The notes: a model not told the origin generated them from the letters alone. 50,861 nt of DNA from Acidimicrobiaceae bacterium (GCA_030837965.1 JAUTXP010000045.1:1-50861); one strand, 5' to 3'; shown: positions 39,236 through 48,515, counted from the first letter of the stretch. A program made the numbers and translations.

Positions 39236-42121
39236 ATGCGTCGGGCGAACACGGCGATGACTCAGTCGGCGACCGTGGGCGCGGTGGCGCCCGAGTCGCT
39301 TGCCGTCGCGTCTGGCGACATGGGCTCGACCGGCTTGCCCACGCCCAACGTGCCCGCACTCACGGAGCAAGGGCCCAACATCGTCCTGGTGAAGTGGCTG
39401 TGCGCCTCGGCCAGCGTGCTCGGCGCGGTCACCCTGGCCATCGCCTTCGCCGCCACTCGCCATCCGCTGCACCACATGTGGCTGACCATCACCTTTGCGG
39501 TGGGCATCGGCGTGCTTCAGGTCATGCCCCTGCGGCTCTCCCACGAGGGGCAGGGCGAGATCATCCACTTGGAAGAGGCCTTCCTGGTGGCCATGGCCTT
39601 GTTCCTCTCCCCCTTCGAGGCCCTGCTGGCCGTGGGCGGCGCCGTGTGCTTCGGCCACACGTGGCATCGAAGGGGCTGGCTGAAGACCAGCTTCAACACC
39701 GGGCAGTTCGTGCTGTCCAGCGGCATCGGCATCGGCGTCAGCAGGCTGCTGGGCGCATCGACCGGCGACCTGTCCACCCGCGCCATCCTGGCCGCGTCGG
39801 CGGGCGTGCTGGTGTTCGCCATGCTCTCGATGCTGGCGGTGGCCAGTGTCATCACGTTCGTCTCGCTGGGCCGGTTCAGGGACAACATCTTCGACGGCGT
39901 GGAGGTCAGGCTGGCCACGTGGGCCAGTGCCTTGGCCGTCGGCGTGCTGATCGCGTCGGCCATGGACCGTCACCTGTGGACGCTGCCGGTCACCGTCCTT
40001 CCGATCGCCATGCTCCAGCTCATCTACAGCCGGGCCTTCGGCCAGTACCGAGAGCGTCGACAGATCGAGGAGCTGTACGCGGCGGCCTCGTCCATCCGGT
40101 CGAGCATGGACTCGCGCGGCATCCTCGAGCAGTTGTTGGCATCGGCCCGAACCCTGCTCGACGCCACCGGCGCCCGCCTCGTCCCCGTGAACTCGCCGCT
40201 GTCCGAGGGCGGCCTGCGGGCCGACGTGGACGGGTCGATCGCGGTCGAGGTCTCGGGCAGGCTGGCGGGCGGCGACTGGGACGTCAACGACGAGGGACTG
40301 TTGCGGGCCCTCGCATCTGTGGGGTCCAACGCGTTGGCCCACGCCACCTTGTTCGAGCAGGTGCGCACCATCACCAGCAGCCTGGGTGAAGGCGTGATGG
40401 CCATCGACCCGCAAGAGATCATCACGTTCGTCAACCCGGCCGCGGAGCGCATGCTCGGATGGACCGGCACGGAGCTGCTGGGCCGTTCGTTCCACGACGT
40501 GGCCCACGGCGGATCATGCCGACTGGGACGGCTGTGCCCCTTGGTCGGCGCCCTGCAATCAGTGCGCACCGACCGCAGCGACGACGACAGCTTCTTGCAG
40601 GCGGACGGGACGAGCCTGCCGGTGTCGCACACCACGTCGCCCGTCGTGCGCGACGGCGAGGTGGTGGGCGCCGTCATCGCGTTCAGGGACATCACCGAGC
40701 GCAAGGCCTTCGAGCAGCAGTTGGCCCATCAGGCCTTCCACGACGGGCTCACCGGCCTGTCCAACCGAGCCCTGTTCGTCGACCGCCTCGACCAGGCCCA
40801 TGCCCGAGCCACCCGCACGTCGAGCATGTACGCGCTGCTGTTCATCGACCTCGACCGCTTCAAGGTCGTGAACGACTCGCTCGGCCATCAGGTGGGCGAC
40901 CAACTGCTGGTCGAGGTGGCCCAGCGGCTACATGCGTGCCTGCGTCCGGGCGACACGTTGGCCCGCTTCGGCGGCGACGAGTTCGTGGTGCTGCTGGAAG
41001 ACCTGGTCGACCAGTTGTCGGCCGAGACGGTGGCCCAGCGCATCCTCGAGGAGTTGGAGCGCCCGTTCCCTGTCGGCGGGCGCGACCTGCCGGTGTCCGC
41101 CTCCATCGGCGTGGTGCTGGGCTCGGCCAACCGCGACCCCGACCACTGCCTGCGCAACGCGGACGTGGCCATGTACCGGGCCAAGGCCAAGGGCAAGGCC
41201 TGCTACGTCATCTTCGAGCCCGAGAGCGAAGGGCGCGAGCTGGAGCGGCTCGACATGGAGCTGGCCCTGCGCACGGCCATCGAGCGCAACGAATTGCAGC
41301 TTCACTATCAGCCGGTCGTGTCCTTGGAGAACGTGTCGATCGTGGGCTTCGAGGCCCTCGTGCGCTGGACCCACCCCGAGCGCGGCCCCCTGTCCCCCGC
41401 CGACTTCATCCCCATGGCCGAGGAGTCCGGGCTGATCCTGCCCCTCGGTCGCTGGGTGCTCGAAGAGGCGTGCAGGCAGATGCGCATCTGGCAGGACACC
41501 TATCCCGGCGTCCCGCTGGTGGTGTCGGTCAACCTGTCCGCTCGCCAGTTCCGCCAGCCCGACCTGCCCGGCCAGGTGGCCGAGGTGTTGGCCCGCACCG
41601 GCCTCGACGCCCATCAGCTCTGCCTCGAGGTGACGGAGTCGGTGATGATGGACGACGCCGAGACGGCCACCGTCACCTTGCGCAAGCTCAAGGAATTGGG
41701 CACGTGCCTGTCCATCGACGACTTCGGCACCGGCTACTCGTCGCTCTCCTATCTCAAGCGCTTCCCCGTCGACTACGTGAAGATCGACCGGTCCTTCATC
41801 AAGGACTTGGGCAACCACGCAGTGGACTCGGAGATCGTGCGAGCCGTCATTCGGCTGGCCTCCGCGGTGGGCATGAGCGCGGTGGCCGAGGGCGTGGAGA
41901 ACGAGGAGCAGATGCGCAGGCTGCGGGCGTTGGGGTGCCCGCTGGTGCAGGGCTTCTACCTGTCGCGGCCCAAGCCCGCGGCCGAGATCGGGCCCATGCT
42001 GGCCGGCCGGGTCGACCACTTGCGCCGCGGGCTGCGAGCCCAAGGCGGCATCGGGGGCGAGGCCGAGGTCCAGAGCCAGGGCGACGCCGAAGGCGCTCGA
42101 TCGGTGGAGCCAGTGGCGTAG
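39236..42121 (+). CDS. Membrane PAS-GGDEF-EAL cyclic di-GMP signalling protein
   Basis: 961 residues. Residues ~50-275 contain six to seven membrane helices (a MASE-like sensor). A GAF-like segment near 285-375 and a PAS domain near 380-510 (VMAIDPQEIITFVNPAAERMLGWTGTELLG) follow. The GGDEF domain (~520-680) has intact RFGGDEF near residue 578 and an upstream product-inhibition site RPGD five residues before it. The EAL domain (~690-930) has FEALVRW, NLSARQ, EVTES, DDFGTGYSS, VKIDRSF and EGVEN, all needed for phosphodiesterase activity. The protein is thus probably bifunctional, making and degrading c-di-GMP. It follows the secreted protease with a 195-bp leader. Confidence 0.95.
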   Translation: MRRANTAMTQSATVGAVAPESLAVASGDMGSTGLPTPNVPALTEQGPNIVLVKWLCASASVLGAVTLAIAFAATRHPLHHMWLTITFAVGIGVLQVMPLRLSHEGQGEIIHLEEAFLVAMALFLSPFEALLAVGGAVCFGHTWHRRGWLKTSFNTGQFVLSSGIGIGVSRLLGASTGDLSTRAILAASAGVLVFAMLSMLAVASVITFVSLGRFRDNIFDGVEVRLATWASALAVGVLIASAMDRHLWTLPVTVLPIAMLQLIYSRAFGQYRERRQIEELYAAASSIRSSMDSRGILEQLLASARTLLDATGARLVPVNSPLSEGGLRADVDGSIAVEVSGRLAGGDWDVNDEGLLRALASVGSNALAHATLFEQVRTITSSLGEGVMAIDPQEIITFVNPAAERMLGWTGTELLGRSFHDVAHGGSCRLGRLCPLVGALQSVRTDRSDDDSFLQADGTSLPVSHTTSPVVRDGEVVGAVIAFRDITERKAFEQQLAHQAFHDGLTGLSNRALFVDRLDQAHARATRTSSMYALLFIDLDRFKVVNDSLGHQVGDQLLVEVAQRLHACLRPGDTLARFGGDEFVVLLEDLVDQLSAETVAQRILEELERPFPVGGRDLPVSASIGVVLGSANRDPDHCLRNADVAMYRAKAKGKACYVIFEPESEGRELERLDMELALRTAIERNELQLHYQPVVSLENVSIVGFEALVRWTHPERGPLSPADFIPMAEESGLILPLGRWVLEEACRQMRIWQDTYPGVPLVVSVNLSARQFRQPDLPGQVAEVLARTGLDAHQLCLEVTESVMMDDAETATVTLRKLKELGTCLSIDDFGTGYSSLSYLKRFPVDYVKIDRSFIKDLGNHAVDSEIVRAVIRLASAVGMSAVAEGVENEEQMRRLRALGCPLVQGFYLSRPKPAAEIGPMLAGRVDHLRRGLRAQGGIGGEAEVQSQGDAEGARSVEPVA

Positions 42122-42131
42122 GGTCCCACGC

Positions 42132-42881
42132 GTGGGATGGGGCGACTGGCTGCGATCCGTGTTCAAGGGCAGGCCCAAGGTCGGCGGCGGCGGTGTCGGC
42201 GCTGAGGCCGGCAAGCCTCGGTCTGCCAATGGCGCCTCTTCGTTCCACTTGATCTGGGGCATGCCCTCCAACGAGTCCTTGGCCGAGGTGTCGGCCCGCC
42301 TCACTGTGGTGACGCCGCCCGCAGTGCGCGAGCTGTACTTCTGGGCCTTGCAGGTCTCATTCGGCGACGGGTCGGGCGCCCACGTGGGCTTGCAGCAGTT
42401 GGGTGACGGGTCGCACGCGGCCAACTGGGGCGGCTATGGGCCTGACGGCCGCGAGCTCGACGGGTCGCCTGCGGGCAACACCCATCCGTGCCCGTGGCAG
42501 GCGGGCCTGGCCTACGACTTGCGGATCGTGAAGTCGGGGCGCGGTTGGACGGCGTCGATCACCGATGTGGCAGGCGGTGCCGTCGTGTTCTCCCGGGAGC
42601 TGTTCACAACCGGACAGGGACTGTCGGACCCGATGGTGTGGTCCGAGGTGTTCGCCGCGTGCGACGACCCTTCGGTCAGCGTGCGGTGGGAGCAGCTTCG
42701 TGCCGTCGGCGTCGACGGATTGCCCGTGGTGCCGTTCACCGTGCGGGTGTCGTACCAGTCCATCGACGCGGGCGGGTGCCCCAACACGGACGTGGTCGCC
42801 GAGGGCGCGGGCTTCTTGCAGATCACGTCGGTGGCGCGGGCGACCGCGCCCGACGCCGTGCTACAGGTCGTTTCGCAGTAG
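42132..42881 (+). CDS. Hypothetical protein
   Basis: 249 residues from GTG 42132, 10 bp after the GGDEF-EAL stop, so probably co-transcribed. After a basic, Gly-rich N-terminus the rest reads as a beta-sandwich (ALQVSFGDGSGAHVGLQQLG, LAYDLRIVKSGRGWTASITDV, WSEVFAACDDPSVSVRWEQLRAV). No signal peptide, catalytic motif or named family recognised. The last 21 bases overlap the convergent lysA gene. Confidence 0.65.
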   Translation: MGWGDWLRSVFKGRPKVGGGGVGAEAGKPRSANGASSFHLIWGMPSNESLAEVSARLTVVTPPAVRELYFWALQVSFGDGSGAHVGLQQLGDGSHAANWGGYGPDGRELDGSPAGNTHPCPWQAGLAYDLRIVKSGRGWTASITDVAGGAVVFSRELFTTGQGLSDPMVWSEVFAACDDPSVSVRWEQLRAVGVDGLPVVPFTVRVSYQSIDAGGCPNTDVVAEGAGFLQITSVARATAPDAVLQVVSQ

Positions 42882-44147
42882 GTCGTCGAGCGTCTCGCGG
42901 CGGACCACCACCCGGGCCTCGCCGTCCTGCACGAAGACCACCGCCGGGCGCGGCACCTTGTTGTAGTTGGACGCCATGGAGTGGCCGTAGGCGCCGGTGA
43001 CCGGCGTGGCCAGGATGTCGCCGACGGCAAGGTCGATGGGCAGGCGGGCGTCGCGCACGATGACGTCGCCCGACTCGCAGTGCTTGCCGACGATGGTCGC
43101 GGCGCGGGGGCGCTCGGCGTTGGCGGCCCGGGGCAAAAAGGCCTCGTAGCCGCTGCCGTAGAGGACGGGCCTCGGGTTGTCGCTCATGCCGCCGTCGACG
43201 GACACGTACGTGCGGATGCCGGGCAGGTCCTTGATGGTGCCGACCGTGTAGAGGGTGATGGCGGCGGCGGCCGCGATGGTGCGTCCCGGCTCGGCCGTAA
43301 TGCGTGTGCCCGTCGGGATGCCGTGGTCGTGACAGGCGCGCTTCACCGTGGCCGACCACTGCTCCATCGGGGGTGACTCCTCGCCTTCGACATAGGCCAC
43401 GCCGAGCCCGCCGCCCACGCACAGCTCGGGCAGTTCCAGGGCGGTGAAGAACTCGGCCAGGGCCTCGACCTCCTTGACGAAGGAGTGGAGGAGGAAGATC
43501 TGGCTGCCGATGTGGGCGTGGACGCCGACGAGCGTGCCCGCCTTGCCCGCCTCGCCCGGCTTGCCCGGCCGCAGGCGCTCAACGGCCTGGGCCGCTTGCC
43601 CGGAGGCCAGGCCGAAGCCGAACTTCGAGTCGTCCTGGCCCGTCATCACGTACTCGTGGGTGTGGGCGGCCACGCCCGGCGTCACCCGGATGAGGAGCTT
43701 CTGGTCCCGGTGGCCGAGTCGCTCCAAGCGGTCGATCTCGTCGAAGGAGTCGACCACGATACGGCCCACGCCCGCCTCGATGGCGGCCTGGAGTTCGCTC
43801 TCGGACTTGTTGTTGCCGTGCAGCACCAGGCGCTCGCCGGGCACGCCCGCGCTGAGGGCGACGTGCAGTTCGCCCCCGGTGGACACGTCGACATGGAGGC
43901 CCTCTTCGTAGGCCAGCGTGGCCATGGCCTTGCAGAGGAAGGCCTTCGACGCGTAGGCCACGCCGTCGCCCCACACCTGGCGCGCCTCGCGGCAGCGCTG
44001 GCGCAGATGCTCCTCGTCGTAGACGAACAACGGGGTGCCGTACTCGGCGGCCAGGTCGAGCAGGTCGAGGCCGCCGATGCGCAGACGGCCTGTCTGTTCG
44101 TCGATGGCGGCCGTCAGCGGCAGGAGGTGTCGGGGCAGCGGGGTCAA
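42861..44147 (-). CDS. lysA: Diaminopimelate decarboxylase
   Basis: 428 residues from TTG 44147. It makes L-lysine from meso-diaminopimelate with PLP. The PLP lysine lies in VAYASKAFLCKAM, the phosphate-binding loop is GGGLGVAYVEGE, GRTIAAAAAITLYTVG is nearby, and the catalytic Cys-Glu is CESGDVI. HAHIGSQIF completes the alanine-racemase-type barrel. It is divergent from argS with 59 bp between starts, as in other actinobacteria. Confidence 0.96.
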   Translation of the reverse strand: MTPLPRHLLPLTAAIDEQTGRLRIGGLDLLDLAAEYGTPLFVYDEEHLRQRCREARQVWGDGVAYASKAFLCKAMATLAYEEGLHVDVSTGGELHVALSAGVPGERLVLHGNNKSESELQAAIEAGVGRIVVDSFDEIDRLERLGHRDQKLLIRVTPGVAAHTHEYVMTGQDDSKFGFGLASGQAAQAVERLRPGKPGEAGKAGTLVGVHAHIGSQIFLLHSFVKEVEALAEFFTALELPELCVGGGLGVAYVEGEESPPMEQWSATVKRACHDHGIPTGTRITAEPGRTIAAAAAITLYTVGTIKDLPGIRTYVSVDGGMSDNPRPVLYGSGYEAFLPRAANAERPRAATIVGKHCESGDVIVRDARLPIDLAVGDILATPVTGAYGHSMASNYNKVPRPAVVFVQDGEARVVVRRETLDDLLRNDL

Positions 44148-44206
44148 AGCGGCTTGACGGTAGTGGTTTGACGCTGGCGCTCCGGGCTGCGATTGATGAC
44201 GGGAAC

Positions 44207-46060
44207 ATGGCTGATCCCGCTCCCCTCCTCACGCTGTTGTTGCAGGACGCGATGGCGTCGGCCCTGGGGCCGTCGTTCGCCGGGGCCGACCCGGTGCTGC
44301 GCCCGTCAGACCATGCGGACTTTCAGGCCAACGCGGCCATGGCCTTGGCCAAGCAGCTCGGACGGCCGCCCCGTGACGTGGCCGCCGACATCGCCGCGGC
44401 CGTGCGGGAGTCGTCGGCGGCGTCGGCGTCGGCGGCGTCGGCGGCGTCGGTGGTCGAGTCGGTGGAGGTGGCCGGGCCGGGCTTTTTGAACATCACGCTT
44501 TCGTCAGCATGGGTCGCGAGCCTGGTCGAGTCCGCTCTGGCGGACTATCGGCTTGGCGTGCCCACGGTGGCGGCGCCGGAAACGGTGGTCGTCGACTACT
44601 CGCATCCGAACGTGGCCAAGGAGATGCACGTCGGGCACCTGCGCTCGACGATCATCGGCGACGCGGTGGTGCGGGTGCTGGAATGGCTCGGCCATCGGGT
44701 CATCCGCCAGAACCACATCGGGGACTGGGGCACGCCGTTCGGGATGCTGATCGAGCATCTGCTCGACGTGGGCGAGGCGGCCGCGGCCCACGAGCTGTCC
44801 GTGGGCGATCTCAATGCCTTTTACCGAGAGGCCCGCACCAAGTTCGACAGCTCGTCGGACTTCGCCGATCGGGCCCGGGCGCGCGTCGTGCTGTTGCAGG
44901 GCGGCGACGTCGAGACGCTGCGTCTGTGGCGGCTGCTGGTCGACGAGTCGATGCGGTACTTCGCGCTGGTGTACGACCGGCTGGGCGTGACGCTTTCCTC
45001 CGCCGACCTGGCGGGCGAGTCGACGTACAACCCCGTGCTCGCCTCCGTGTGCGCGGAGTTGGAGTCGCTCGGACTGGCGCGGGTTGACGATGGTGCGCTG
45101 TGCACGTTTCCCGCTGGGTTCGTGGGGCGTGACGGCAGGCCGCAGCCGTTGATCATCCGCAACTCGGTGGGCGGCTACCCGTACGCGGCCACCGACCTGG
45201 CCGCCGTGCGCCATCGGGTCCGCGACCTGGGCGCCACCTGGCTGATCTACGTCGTCGGCGCGCCCCAGGCGCAGCATTTGGCCATGGTCTTCGAGACGGC
45301 TCGGGAGGCAGGCTGGCTGGTGCCGCCTGCCCGGGCCGACCATGCCGCCTTCGGGTCCGTGCAAGGTGAGGACCGACGCATGTACAAGACACGGTCGGGC
45401 GAGACGATCAAGCTGTCGGACCTGCTCGACGAGGCCGTGTCCCGGGCGTCGGCGGTGGTCGCGTCCAAGTCGGGGGACTCGTTGTCGGCGGATGAGCAGG
45501 CCGCGGTGGCGGCCGCCGTCGGCATCGGCGCAGTCAAATACGCGGATCTGTCGAACGACCGGATCAAGGACTACGTGTTCGACTGGGACCGGATGCTCTC
45601 GTTCGAGGGCAACACCGCGCCGTATCTGCAATATGCAGTGGCGCGCATTCGGTCCATCCAGCGCAAGGCCGGGTCGGGTGATGCTGGCGGGTCTGGCGGG
45701 TCTGGCGGGTCTGGCGGGTCGGGCGGCGGTGGCGCTGGCGGCTCGGTCGGGGGTGGCGGTGGCGGTGGCGGTGGCGGGCCGGTCTCGATCTCCGAGCCGG
45801 CAGAACGGGCGCTGGCGTTGCACGCGCTTTCGTTCGCCTCGGCGTTGTCCGCTGCCGTTGACGCGCTGGCGCCCCACCGGCTCTGCACCTATCTCTTTGA
45901 ATTGGCCTCGCTGTTCACCGCGTTCTACGAGGCGTGCCCGGTGCTGCGGGCACCGTCGGCCGAGGTGCGAGCATCGAGGCTGGCATTGTGCTCGTTGACC
46001 GAGCGGACGCTGGCCGCCGGGCTCGACCTGCTTGGCATCGTGGCGCCGGAGCGGATGTAG
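44207..46060 (+). CDS. argS: Arginyl-tRNA synthetase with a Gly-rich insertion
   Basis: 617 residues from ATG 44207. The class I HIGH motif is seen as NVAKEMHVGHLRSTIIGD, and the KMSK-equivalent is MYKTRSGETIKLSDLLDEA. The N-terminal Add-1 domain (DFQANAAMALAKQLGRPP) and C-terminal DALR anticodon-binding domain (FYEACPVLRAP, ending GIVAPERM) are complete. Residues 489-524 are a 36-residue Gly/Ser-rich stretch (with ten consecutive Gly near its end) between the catalytic core and the anticodon-binding helices. In E. coli ArgS this place holds a short ordinary loop. The enzyme should be active; the insertion is probably a flexible linker. Confidence 0.96.
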   Translation: MADPAPLLTLLLQDAMASALGPSFAGADPVLRPSDHADFQANAAMALAKQLGRPPRDVAADIAAAVRESSAASASAASAASVVESVEVAGPGFLNITLSSAWVASLVESALADYRLGVPTVAAPETVVVDYSHPNVAKEMHVGHLRSTIIGDAVVRVLEWLGHRVIRQNHIGDWGTPFGMLIEHLLDVGEAAAAHELSVGDLNAFYREARTKFDSSSDFADRARARVVLLQGGDVETLRLWRLLVDESMRYFALVYDRLGVTLSSADLAGESTYNPVLASVCAELESLGLARVDDGALCTFPAGFVGRDGRPQPLIIRNSVGGYPYAATDLAAVRHRVRDLGATWLIYVVGAPQAQHLAMVFETAREAGWLVPPARADHAAFGSVQGEDRRMYKTRSGETIKLSDLLDEAVSRASAVVASKSGDSLSADEQAAVAAAVGIGAVKYADLSNDRIKDYVFDWDRMLSFEGNTAPYLQYAVARIRSIQRKAGSGDAGGSGGSGGSGGSGGGGAGGSVGGGGGGGGGGPVSISEPAERALALHALSFASALSAAVDALAPHRLCTYLFELASLFTAFYEACPVLRAPSAEVRASRLALCSLTERTLAAGLDLLGIVAPERM

Positions 46061-46102
46061 CTGCCCGGGGCGCCCTCGGCCTTCCGGTCTTCTCGGCCTG
46101 GT

Positions 46103-46483
46103 CTAGGTGGTCTTGCGCTCGAGCAGGCCCGCCACCCGCTGCAACAGGTCGAGCGGGTCGAACGGCTTGGTCACGTAGTCGTCCGCCCCCGTCGCCTGAC
46201 CCGCGGCGACGTCGGCCTGTTGGGCCTTGGCGCTGAGGAGGAGAATGGGAATACTGGCGGTGGCCGGGTCGCCCTTGAGGGTCTTGGTGACCTCGAGGCC
46301 GTCCATGCGGGGCATCATGATGTCGCAGATAATGATGTCCGGGTTGTCCGCCCTGGCGCGCTCCACTCCCTCGAGCCCGTCGCCTGCGGTCAGGACCGTG
46401 TAGCCCTCCATCTCGAAGTTGACTTGGAGGAGCTTCTGGATGACCGGATCGTCGTCGACCACCAACACCGTCGCGTCCGCCAC
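46103..46483 (-). CDS. Stand-alone response regulator receiver protein
   Basis: 126 residues forming only a CheY-like receiver. VLVVDDDPVIQKLLQ has the acidic pocket, the phospho-acceptor Asp lies in IIICDIMMPRMDG, the conserved Ser in LLLSAKAQ and the Lys in YVTKPFDPLDLL. There is no output domain, so it works by protein contact or as a phosphorelay intermediate. No histidine kinase lies nearby. Convergent with argS; divergent from the tRNA. Confidence 0.92.
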   Translation of the reverse strand: MADATVLVVDDDPVIQKLLQVNFEMEGYTVLTAGDGLEGVERARADNPDIIICDIMMPRMDGLEVTKTLKGDPATASIPILLLSAKAQQADVAAGQATGADDYVTKPFDPLDLLQRVAGLLERKTT

Positions 46484-46493
46484 ACGCCTCAGC

Positions 46494-46513
46494 CTAGGCG
46501 GTCACGCGCCTAG
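46494..46513. promoter_or_regulatory. Inverted repeat and possible -10 upstream of tRNA-Arg
   Basis: CTAGGCG (46494-46500) and CGCCTAG (46507-46513) form a 7-bp inverted repeat. The right end runs into TAGACT, a good -10 candidate about 10 bases before the tRNA. No convincing -35 was seen. The same interval must hold the response-regulator promoter on the other strand. Confidence 0.3.
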
Positions 46514-46526
46514 ACTGCCCGCTCCC

Positions 46527-46598
46527 GCCCTCGTAGCTCAGGGGATAGAGCACCGCCCTCCGGAGGCGGGTGCGTAGGTTCGAATCCTACCGAGGGCG
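46527..46598 (+). tRNA. tRNA-Arg (anticodon CCG)
   Basis: A 72-base cloverleaf can be drawn: acceptor GCCCTCG/CGAGGGC, D stem GCTC/GAGC, anticodon stem CCGCC/GGCGG with loop CTCCGGA giving anticodon CCG, four-base variable loop, and T stem GTAGG/CCTAC with loop TTCGAAT. The 3' CCA is not encoded (the genome reads GCA after the acceptor). The last 12 bases are also the end of the integrase gene on the other strand, marking this tRNA as the insertion site. Confidence 0.96.
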
Positions 46599-48515
46599 CA
46601 CAAAGGATGGGAACGGTTGCCCCTGCGTACCCGTTGGTCCATTCGTTTCCAGCCCGGTCGGCGGCTGGTCGCCGCCGGCACCGCCCGACAGCGCCGTCAC
46701 GGCCCCCCACACGGCCGTCAGCGTGTCGTCGGTGACGGTGACCGTGCAGTCGGCGTCCCCGGTGCGTCCGTCGAACACAACCCGTAGGCGCAGGGCGTCG
46801 AAGATCGTGCGCAGGGTCGATTCCGGGGCGTCGATCAGGTCGGCCAGCCGGGCGATGGGAAGGTCGTCCAGCACCGCGGGGTCGTCGGCGTCGTCGCCCT
46901 GCCCCATCCGGTCGAGCAGCGCCCCCAGCTTGGCCAGCTTGGCCTGGCGCTCCGCGGTCAGCTCGGAGAGCCGCTCGCGCACGGCCCGGAAGATCGTCCC
47001 GTCGGGGTCGTCCTGATCCTCAAGCTGCTTGACCAGGCGGGCCTTCTTGCCGTCGACCTCCTCGACGGCCCGGCGCAGGGCCGCGGCCTCCTTCTCCAGC
47101 GCCTGGTCCCGCGTCGGGGTGGCGGCGGTGATCTCGGCGCGCACGTGCTCCTGCCGGTCTGAGCCGAGGACGCGCTCGGCAAGGAACCGCAGCACGCCCT
47201 CCAAAAGGACGTCCTCGCGGACCCACACGCTCTTCTGATGGCCCCGCATCGCCTCCGCGGGGCTGCGGGTCTCGCGGGGCTGGCACCCGAAGTACGAGCG
47301 GGTGTGCCGAGTCTTGCCGAACATGCGGCGCTGGCACTGCGCACAGAACACGTAGCTGCGGAGCGTGTAGCTCCGCTTCGTGTCGGGGTGCGTGTGCATG
47401 CCCGGCCGGGTGCGGGTCCGCGACACGAGGCGCTCCGGCTTCACCGCCTGCGCCGCCTTGAACATCTCGACCGTGACGAGCGGCTCGTGGGTCGGCAAAG
47501 GCGACCACACCCAGTCGCGGGGAGGGTTGAGCTTCCCCGCGCCGGTCTTGGAGGCCCGGCGGTTCCAGACCATGTAGCCGGTGTACTTCGGGTTCTCGAG
47601 CACGTCGCGCACGCCCGAGGTCGTCCACGAGTCCCGGCGCTGGTCGGGCCGGAGCGCCTTCTTGGCCGGGTACGTGTCGAGGTCCGCGTTGAGGCGCTCG
47701 GCGATGGCGTCGTATGAGAGCCGCTCAGTCACCCGCCAGACGAAGATCTGATGGACGACGGCGGCGCGGTGCCGCTCCGGCACGAGACGCGTCTTACTCA
47801 TGCCCTTGTCGCGCTTGGCGGGCACCGGGTGCGGCACGCGCTCGCCCAAATAGCCGTAGGGAGGGACGCCGATGTTCCAGCCCTGGCGGGTGTGCTCGCA
47901 GTAGCCGTCCCAGGCGAGTTCGAGCATCTGGCGCACGTACCACTCGGCCAGCATCTGCTTCGTGCGACGCACGAGGATCTTCGTCGACTTGCGCCTGGTC
48001 GTCTCGAAACCCTCGTCGGCGGCGAACAGGGGCACTCCGACGCGGTCCAGCTCGTGCTCGACGCGGGTGGACTGGTGCATGAGGCGGGCGATGCGGTCCA
48101 CGCTCTCGCAGATGACTGCGTCGAAGCGCCGGTCCTTGCGCTTGGCCTCGGCCATCAGCTCGGGCAGCCCGCCGTCGCGCGGGATGGGGATGTCGAACTT
48201 GTCGTGCGCCCCCGTCCCGCGGTTCTCGATGTCCTTGCGGCCCGACTCGACGTCCCAATAGAAGGCGACGATGACCGCGTTGGGCGGAAGGGCGCGGCGG
48301 CAGCTCTCCAACTGCCGCGGGATGGAGATCGTCGGGTCCTGCAGCTCGTCGTCGGACGTGCGGGCGGCGAACGCGACGTAGAGCGTGTCCTCGTCAGGCG
48401 GGCCGCCCGCCCGGGCCGCGCCCGCGCCGAAGACGGCGCTGGGATGGTCGGGCGTGTACCCGCCATCGGCCAGCGCCGTGTTCAGCGCCTCTGCTTCTTC
48501 TGCTCGTAGAGCCAC
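46587..48515 (-). CDS. Large serine recombinase (integrase)
   Basis: About 642 residues from GTG 48515 (a start further upstream is possible). Resolvase-type catalytic domain: the nucleophile serine in YVAFAARTSDDE, DAVICESVDRIAR, and the following helix E. The recombinase domain (PPYGYLGERVPHPV, SGVRDVLENPKYTGYMVWNRR) is followed by a zinc-binding segment (FCAQCQRRMFG...YFGCQPRE), a long coiled coil (RDQALEKEAAALRRAVEEVDG) and a C-terminal region ending inside the tRNA. Such enzymes integrate and, with a directionality factor, excise phages and integrative elements. The stop at 46587 lies in the tRNA T stem. Confidence 0.93.
   Translation of the reverse strand: MALRAEEAEALNTALADGGYTPDHPSAVFGAGAARAGGPPDEDTLYVAFAARTSDDELQDPTISIPRQLESCRRALPPNAVIVAFYWDVESGRKDIENRGTGAHDKFDIPIPRDGGLPELMAEAKRKDRRFDAVICESVDRIARLMHQSTRVEHELDRVGVPLFAADEGFETTRRKSTKILVRRTKQMLAEWYVRQMLELAWDGYCEHTRQGWNIGVPPYGYLGERVPHPVPAKRDKGMSKTRLVPERHRAAVVHQIFVWRVTERLSYDAIAERLNADLDTYPAKKALRPDQRRDSWTTSGVRDVLENPKYTGYMVWNRRASKTGAGKLNPPRDWVWSPLPTHEPLVTVEMFKAAQAVKPERLVSRTRTRPGMHTHPDTKRSYTLRSYVFCAQCQRRMFGKTRHTRSYFGCQPRETRSPAEAMRGHQKSVWVREDVLLEGVLRFLAERVLGSDRQEHVRAEITAATPTRDQALEKEAAALRRAVEEVDGKKARLVKQLEDQDDPDGTIFRAVRERLSELTAERQAKLAKLGALLDRMGQGDDADDPAVLDDLPIARLADLIDAPESTLRTIFDALRLRVVFDGRTGDADCTVTVTDDTLTAVWGAVTALSGGAGGDQPPTGLETNGPTGTQGQPFPSFVRPR

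Noticed and set aside
37874-40507. An 877-codon minus-strand open frame across the protease repeats and the GGDEF-EAL gene
   Set aside because: It is a mirror of the SQW repeats and of the signalling gene; no ribosome site, no family and the real genes carry intact catalytic motifs.
46599-46601. Encoded CCA at the tRNA 3' end
   Set aside because: The genome reads GCA then CAA after the acceptor stem; CCA must be added by the nucleotidyltransferase.
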